A DNA stretch of 64,000 nucleotides. Origin: Avimonas intestinalis. GTDB taxonomy: Bacteria > Bacillota > Clostridia > Oscillospirales > Acutalibacteraceae. Made by a program: the position numbers and the translations under genes. Positions 59,737 to 64,000 of this stretch are shown here, in pieces (positions within the stretch are counted from its first letter, which is position 1; each line of letters begins with the position of its first letter). The stretch lies in contig CAJFID010000008.1 in assembly GCA_904380375.1 (NCBI GenBank), positions 18,866 to 82,865 on the forward strand, written 5' to 3'. Below the pieces are notes generated by a model that saw only the letters and a program-made list of their open reading frames with translations, did not search any database and was not told where the DNA came from.

Positions 59737-61422
59737 ATGCGCCGCCGGGCTGCTGTGTTTTTTGTGATCGCCCTGTTTATGCTGGGGGCTTTGATCCTCC
59801 GGGTGTATGTGCTGACGGACGAACCGCTCGCCCAGGTGGCGGATCAGCAGGCAAGCCTGACCGTTACGGTGGCCAACGCGCGGGGTACGATTTACGACAC
59901 CAACCTCAAGCCGCTGGTCAACGCCGATACGGAGTACCGGGCCTGCCTGAGCCCGACGCCGCAGGCGCTGTCCGCCGTCTCCGGCAGCCTATCCAAAGAG
60001 GAGCTGGAGGAGCTGACGGTCCGGCTGCAAAGCGGGAAGCCGGTCGCGGTGGCACTGGACGGCCCGCCCTCCTCCGCCGGCGGGCTGGTGGTAGTGGACG
60101 CCCCGGTGCGGTATACCGAGCCGCTGCTGGCACCGCACGTGCTCGGCTATATGGACGGGGACGGCCTCCACGGCGTGAGCGGGGCCGAGCTGGTGTTTGA
60201 CGAGCTGCTGAACGCTTGCTCCGGCGCGGCGGAGGCGACCTACACCGTGGACGCGGTGGGGCGGCCTTTGCAGGGGATTTCGCCCACCCTCAGCAATACG
60301 CTGGATTCCTCCAAGGCGGGCGTTGTGCTGACGATTGACAGCGAGATCCAGAAAATCGCGGAAAACGCCGCCAAGGAGCATATCACCAAGGGGGCGGTGG
60401 TGGTGATGGAGCCGTCCACCGGGCGGATCCTGGCGATGGTGAGCCTGCCCGACTACCAGCCCTCGACCGTGGCCGATTGCTTAGACCAGGAGGACGGGCC
60501 GCTGCTGAACCGCGCGCTGTGCAACTACAACTGCGGGTCGGTCTTCAAAATTGTGACGGCCGCCGCGGCCATTGAGGCGGGGATCCCTTTGGATACTTCC
60601 TACACCTGTTACGGGGCGGTGGACGTGGGCGGCGTGACCTTCCACTGCCACAACCGGCTGGGGCACGGGACGCTCAATATGACCGAAGCCTTTGCCGAAT
60701 CCTGCAACCCCTATTTCATCCGCCTGGCCCAGCAGATGGGCGGGCAGACGCTGTACAACATGGCGGTGGCGCTGGGCTTTGACCGCCCGGTGATCCTGGC
60801 CGAGGGATGGAAGACCGCGCGGGCGGTCCTGCCGTCGGAAACCGAACTGCTGGCCCCGGCGGCTGTCGCCAACCTGGCGTTTGGGCAGGGGGCGCTGATG
60901 GCCACCCCCGTGCATATTGCGCAGCTGGTCGCCGCCGTGGTCAACGACGGCGAGATCATCCGTCCCACCCTCCTCAAGGGCACCGTCGACGTCCAGGGCG
61001 TCGTGACCGAGGAGGCGGTCGCCCCGGCACAGACCGCGTTTTCCGCCAGCACGGCCCGCACCCTCCGGGAGATGATGCTCGCCGTGGTGGAAGAGGGAAC
61101 CGGACGCTCCGCCCGTCCCTTTGAGCTGGGCGGCGGAGGGAAGACCGGGACGGCGGAAACCGGCTGGGAGCAGGACGGCAAGGAGGTCGTCCAAAGCTGG
61201 TTCGGCGGCTTCTACCCGGCGGAGGACCCGCAGTATGTGGTGGTGGTCCTGGCAGAGGATGCGGAGAACACGGGCGGGCAGTCCTCCCCGGTTTATAAGC
61301 AGATCTGCGAGGAGCTGACCATGCTGGAAAAGCAGCGGGAGGCCGAAAAGCAGGCTGCTGGTCAGGCGGGAGAGCCGGCGCAGGAACCGGCGGCGGAGGA
61401 CGGCTCGGAAAGCGGGGAGTAG
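59737..61422 (+). CDS. class B penicillin-binding protein (transpeptidase)
   Basis: 561 residues. One N-terminal membrane helix (AAVFFVIALFMLGALILRV) and a dimerisation-type region precede a transpeptidase domain from about residue 215. The active-site motifs are SVFK (SxxK, in NCGSVFKI, with Cys-Gly in place of the common Pro-Gly), SCN (SxN, in ESCNPYF) and KTGT. There is no PASTA domain. It cross-links peptidoglycan; resemblance to SpoVD/PbpB suggests division or spore cortex. It stands alone with no division genes next to it. ATG at 59737 is preferred over 59731 because the GGAGGA site is better spaced. The last 45 residues are an acidic Glu/Ala-rich tail. Confidence 0.92.
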   Translation: MRRRAAVFFVIALFMLGALILRVYVLTDEPLAQVADQQASLTVTVANARGTIYDTNLKPLVNADTEYRACLSPTPQALSAVSGSLSKEELEELTVRLQSGKPVAVALDGPPSSAGGLVVVDAPVRYTEPLLAPHVLGYMDGDGLHGVSGAELVFDELLNACSGAAEATYTVDAVGRPLQGISPTLSNTLDSSKAGVVLTIDSEIQKIAENAAKEHITKGAVVVMEPSTGRILAMVSLPDYQPSTVADCLDQEDGPLLNRALCNYNCGSVFKIVTAAAAIEAGIPLDTSYTCYGAVDVGGVTFHCHNRLGHGTLNMTEAFAESCNPYFIRLAQQMGGQTLYNMAVALGFDRPVILAEGWKTARAVLPSETELLAPAAVANLAFGQGALMATPVHIAQLVAAVVNDGEIIRPTLLKGTVDVQGVVTEEAVAPAQTAFSASTARTLREMMLAVVEEGTGRSARPFELGGGGKTGTAETGWEQDGKEVVQSWFGGFYPAEDPQYVVVVLAEDAENTGGQSSPVYKQICEELTMLEKQREAEKQAAGQAGEPAQEPAAEDGSESGE

Positions 61423-61770
61423 GCGGACGTCCCCTGCCCACCAGTTGCGATGCGAGGGGCACGGAATAAGCTAGGACAGACAGCCGGCCGCAGGGCGGGC
61501 GGTCTGGGGGTTTCACGGACGGGCGGCAGGCTCGGCGGGCCGCGGCGTGTGCGGATGGCATACTTTTGCCGCCGGATGAAAGGAACGGAGCTGCTACGAC
61601 GGGAAAATCCGGAGCGGTAAGCGCTACCTTCCTCCCTACGCACCGTTTTTCCCCTTTTCCGGGGAGGATTTCTCCGAAAGAGGTCAAGTATAACTTGATT
61701 TCTCCTTTGTTTTTACGAAAAGGGAGAGCATTTGATGATAAATATAGCATATAATTACTCATAAATGATA
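61423..61770. other. intergenic region with AT-rich dyads upstream of the XRE gene
   Basis: The last 100 bases are clearly AT-rich. TCAAG-TATAA-CTTGA (61684-61698) is a perfect dyad with a 5-base centre, and TATAAT occurs at 61750-61755 without a good -35. These look like a promoter and operator for the XRE regulator. The preceding 250 bases hold no gene. Confidence 0.5.
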
Positions 61771-61802
61771 CCTTTCACCCAGTAAAATAAATGGGTGAAA
61801 GG
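61771..61802 (+). promoter_or_regulatory. inverted repeat overlapping the Shine-Dalgarno of the XRE gene
   Basis: Eleven-bp perfect arms CCTTTCACCCA (61771-61781) and TGGGTGAAAGG (61792-61802) with a 10-base loop. The right arm covers the first two bases of GGAGG (61801-61805), so the RNA hairpin could mask the ribosome binding site; as DNA it could be an operator. Confidence 0.65.
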
Positions 61803-61814
61803 AGGCAGAAAGCG

Positions 61815-62144
61815 ATGCTTGATAACGAGCAGGAATCCGGCGCGTATGATTTCGGGATCCGCCTGCGCAGCCTGAGGCGGGCGAGGGGGCTTTCGCAGGC
61901 CGATGCGGCAAAGCTTCTGGGGATCAGCAAGAATTCGCTGTACCGCTATGAATGCAATTCCCAGGAACCGACGCTCAACATCCTGGTGAGGCTTGCCAGG
62001 TGCTACAACACCACGCTCGACTATATCGCCGGCCTGGAGGACGCGGCGGTGGTCGCCGTTTACGGCTTGCCGCCCGAGAAAAAGAAGCTGTTCCGCGATT
62101 TTGTCCGCGAGTTCGTCGAGTGCGGCGGCAAGGAGAAGCGGTAA
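61815..62144 (+). CDS. XRE-family helix-turn-helix regulator
   Basis: 109 residues. The HTH_3 domain spans about residues 10-70: LRSLRRARGLSQADAAKLLGISKNSLYRYE, then LNILVRLARCYNTTLDYIAGL. The rest is a short charged helix. It is a typical single-domain repressor of phage or chromosomal type; target unknown. ATG at 61815, nine bases behind GGAGG. The AT-rich dyads upstream make autoregulation likely. Confidence 0.92.
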   Translation: MLDNEQESGAYDFGIRLRSLRRARGLSQADAAKLLGISKNSLYRYECNSQEPTLNILVRLARCYNTTLDYIAGLEDAAVVAVYGLPPEKKKLFRDFVREFVECGGKEKR

Positions 62145-62477
62145 CGAGCGGGATCCCGGACGGGCGGGAGAGCGGGGGGACGACCCCGCTCTTGCCGTAT
62201 CTGCTTGGGCAAGGCCGCCGCCCGCCGTAAAGCGGGAGAGGCGGGGGCTAAAGGGCGAGGAAACGGAAAGACGGGCGAGCGGAAAAGATCGAAAGGGCCG
62301 GAAATCACAAAAACAGGCGATCGCGGGCGTTGAGTAAAACGGGCAAAGAACGAAAAAGGGGAGTACGGGCATAGGAGTTGGCAACTATACGCGCCGTCCG
62401 CATAAATGGCAGCGCAGCCCGGGATTTGGGCACTGCATCGGAAGATGCCCGATGAACCAGCTTGCTGTTGAGCCGAC
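62145..62477. other. intergenic region with hairpin and purine-rich tract
   Basis: A 9-bp hairpin AGAGCGGGG/CCCCGCTCT (62169-62177, 62184-62192) may terminate the XRE transcript. Plus-strand purine-rich sequence runs from about 62225 to 62375. No gene seen. Confidence 0.5.
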
Positions 62478-62506
62478 TTGAAGTCGGGGGCGAAATGGGG
62501 TAAAAT
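62478..62506 (+). promoter_or_regulatory. sigma-A promoter of the RlmD-like gene
   Basis: TTGAAG (62478-62483), 17-base spacer, TAAAAT (62501-62506). The -35 lies in a dyad CCGACTTGAAGTCGG. Confidence 0.6.
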
Positions 62507-62554
62507 GGGGCAGTATGAAGCAAAACGCGCGGGGCCTGCGGGCAGGAGGAAGCT

Positions 62555-64000
62555 ATGCCGCTCAAGAAAAATCAAATCGTCCGCCTGGAAATCACCGGCA
62601 TGACGGCGGAGGGCAGCGGCGTCGGCCGCGCGGCCGGGCCGGAAGAGCAGGGCATGGCGGTTTTTGTGCCCTTTACAGCCGTGGGGGATACGGTGGACTG
62701 CCGGATTGTGAAGGTGGCCTCCGGGTATGCGTTCGGCCGGATCGAACGGCTGTTGGAGCCCTCCCCGGACCGTGTGACGGAGCCGGAGGGGGCGGGCTGC
62801 CCCGCCTTCGGCAAATGCGGCGGATGCGTGTACCGGCATGTGCGCTACGAGGCGGAGCTGCGGTACAAGCGGCAGCGGGTCGCCGACGCGCTCCAGCGCA
62901 TCGGCGGGCTCGAGTTGGCTCCCCAGCCGATTGTGGGGGCCGACCGGCCGGATCGATACCGCAACAAGGCGCAGTACCCGGTCGCGCCGGGACCGGAGGG
63001 GCTGCGGATCGGCTTCTACGCCCCCCGGAGCCACCGGATTGTGGAGCAGCATCACTGCCTGCTCCAGCCGCCGGTATTCGGCCAGGTGGTGGATATCATC
63101 GCCCGCTGGGCCAAGGAGGCGGGGGCGGCCGGCTATGACGAGCAGACGGGCGCCGGCCTGCTGCGGCATATCTACCTCCGCCAGGCAGAAGCGACCGGCG
63201 AGGTGATGGTCTGCCTGGTCTGCACCTCGGGCAAGCTCCCCCGTACGGAGGAGCTGGTGGCCGGCCTGCGTGCGGGCGTGCCGGGCTTGGCCGGCGTCGT
63301 CGTCAACCTTAACCGGGAACGGACCAATGTGATCCTGGGGAAAGACGAGTTCGTCCTGTGGGGCAAGGACCACATTACCGATACGCTCTGCGGGCTGAAT
63401 TTCCGCCTGTCCCCCCAATCCTTTTACCAGGTGAACCGCCGGCAGGCTCAGCGGCTGTATGAGCTGGCGGCGGAAGAGGCGGCGCTTACCGGCCGGGAAG
63501 TGGTGCTCGACCTGTACTGCGGCACGGGGACGATCGGGCTGTCCATGGCCGCGCGCGCCGGGCAGGTCATCGGGGTGGAGGCGGTGGCTCCCGCCGTGGA
63601 GGACGCCCGCCGGAACGCGCAGGAAAACGGGATTGAAAACGCCCGCTTCCTCTGTGCCGACGCGGCGCAGGCGGCTGCGCAGCTCCGGGCGGAGGGGTTG
63701 TCGCCGGATGTGGTGATCCTGGATCCGCCCCGCAAGGGCTGCGACGCGGCCCTGGTCGCGACCGTGGCGGAAATGGGGCCGGAGCGGGTGGTTTATGTCT
63801 CCTGCGATCCGGCTACGCTGGCGCGCGACCTGGCGCGCTTCCGGGAGCACGGCTATGAAGCGCGCCGCGCCACGCCGGTGGATATGTTCCCCCGCACGGC
63901 CCATGTGGAGACGGTAGTACTTTTGTCCAAACTCAATACCAAGCAGCATATCGAGGTGGAGTTGAATCTGGACGAACTAGATCTGACATCGGCGGAGAGT
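62555..64000 (+). CDS. 23S rRNA (uracil-C5)-methyltransferase, RlmD/RumA family, partial (3' end outside window)
   Basis: At least 482 residues, open at the window end. An N-terminal TRAM domain (VRLEITGMTAEGSGVGR) is followed by the iron-sulfur cysteines CPAFGKCGGC and, later, HHCLLQ, then the SAM-binding LDLYCGTGTIGLSMA and the catalytic Cys in VYVSCDPATLARDL with the upstream LDPPRKG. The core normally ends near HVETVVLLSK; here the frame continues with NTKQHIEVELNLDELDL, a C-terminal extension also found in gut Firmicutes. It methylates a uridine in 23S rRNA (or tRNA, as the paralog TrmA does). ATG at 62555 with GGAGGAA. Confidence 0.92.
   Translation, partial: MPLKKNQIVRLEITGMTAEGSGVGRAAGPEEQGMAVFVPFTAVGDTVDCRIVKVASGYAFGRIERLLEPSPDRVTEPEGAGCPAFGKCGGCVYRHVRYEAELRYKRQRVADALQRIGGLELAPQPIVGADRPDRYRNKAQYPVAPGPEGLRIGFYAPRSHRIVEQHHCLLQPPVFGQVVDIIARWAKEAGAAGYDEQTGAGLLRHIYLRQAEATGEVMVCLVCTSGKLPRTEELVAGLRAGVPGLAGVVVNLNRERTNVILGKDEFVLWGKDHITDTLCGLNFRLSPQSFYQVNRRQAQRLYELAAEEAALTGREVVLDLYCGTGTIGLSMAARAGQVIGVEAVAPAVEDARRNAQENGIENARFLCADAAQAAAQLRAEGLSPDVVILDPPRKGCDAALVATVAEMGPERVVYVSCDPATLARDLARFREHGYEARRATPVDMFPRTAHVETVVLLSKLNTKQHIEVELNLDELDLTSAES

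Noticed and set aside
1..64000. tRNA, rRNA, prophage or transposon genes
   Set aside because: None recognised by eye: no CCA-ended cloverleaf, no integrase or transposase motifs. A tRNA scan would be needed to exclude a missed tRNA.

Overview
The window is chromosomal DNA of a high-GC, anaerobic, spore-forming member of the Clostridia, most likely in the Oscillospiraceae/Ruminococcaceae neighbourhood. I infer this from two [FeFe] hydrogenases with a SpoIIE-type phosphatase, the spore maturation pair spmA/spmB, a SpoVT/AbrB-type regulator, a leucine T-box, Firmicutes-style Shine-Dalgarno sites and TTGACA/TATAAT promoters, and families common in gut Clostridia (DUF4317, UPF0340, DUF2461). No species can be named from sequence alone. 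I see no rRNA, tRNA, CRISPR array, prophage or insertion sequence.

Layout. 0-1 kb: OmpR-type response regulator (cut by the window edge). 1.3-6.2 kb: hydrogenase operon (thioredoxin-like ferredoxin, PAS-containing sensory hydrogenase, PP2C phosphatase, ferredoxin-rich hydrogenase). 6.5-9.3 kb: membrane MutS-like ATPase and a membrane protein. 9.8-11.6 kb: glmS, ending in a long bidirectional terminator. 11.7-15.9 kb, minus strand: smr-type gene, unknown gene, pyrE, a UroD-fold protein and a GH3 lipoprotein. 16-22 kb: UPF0340, AbrB, spmAB and feoAB with a striking double operator. 22-26.6 kb: nucleotidyltransferase, SAM methyltransferase and a 900-residue MerR fusion with its own MerR-type promoter.

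26.9-38.7 kb is the most unusual block: a LacI regulator fused in frame to a permease tail (apparent deletion), an ABC sugar permease, two paralogous TIM-barrel glycosidase-like proteins, a GH130 phosphorylase, a GH2 mannosidase-like enzyme and four divergent UroD-fold proteins, all co-directional and tightly spaced. It looks like a catabolic locus for a mannose-containing glycan coupled to an unassigned UroD-fold chemistry.

39-49.6 kb: DUF4317, DUF2461, cobU, a MoxR/DUF58/transglutaminase operon and NAD synthetase. 49.6-51.2 kb: ECF sigma factor with a membrane partner. 51.3-55.6 kb: leucine T-box, leuA, a Tam-like methyltransferase and leuB, closed by tandem-repeat terminators. 55.8-59.2 kb: MATE transporter, PHP phosphoesterase and a U32 (TrhP-like) protein. 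59.4-61.4 kb: a possible non-coding RNA and a class B penicillin-binding protein. 61.8-64 kb: an XRE regulator behind a Shine-Dalgarno-masking hairpin and an RlmD-type methyltransferase running off the end.
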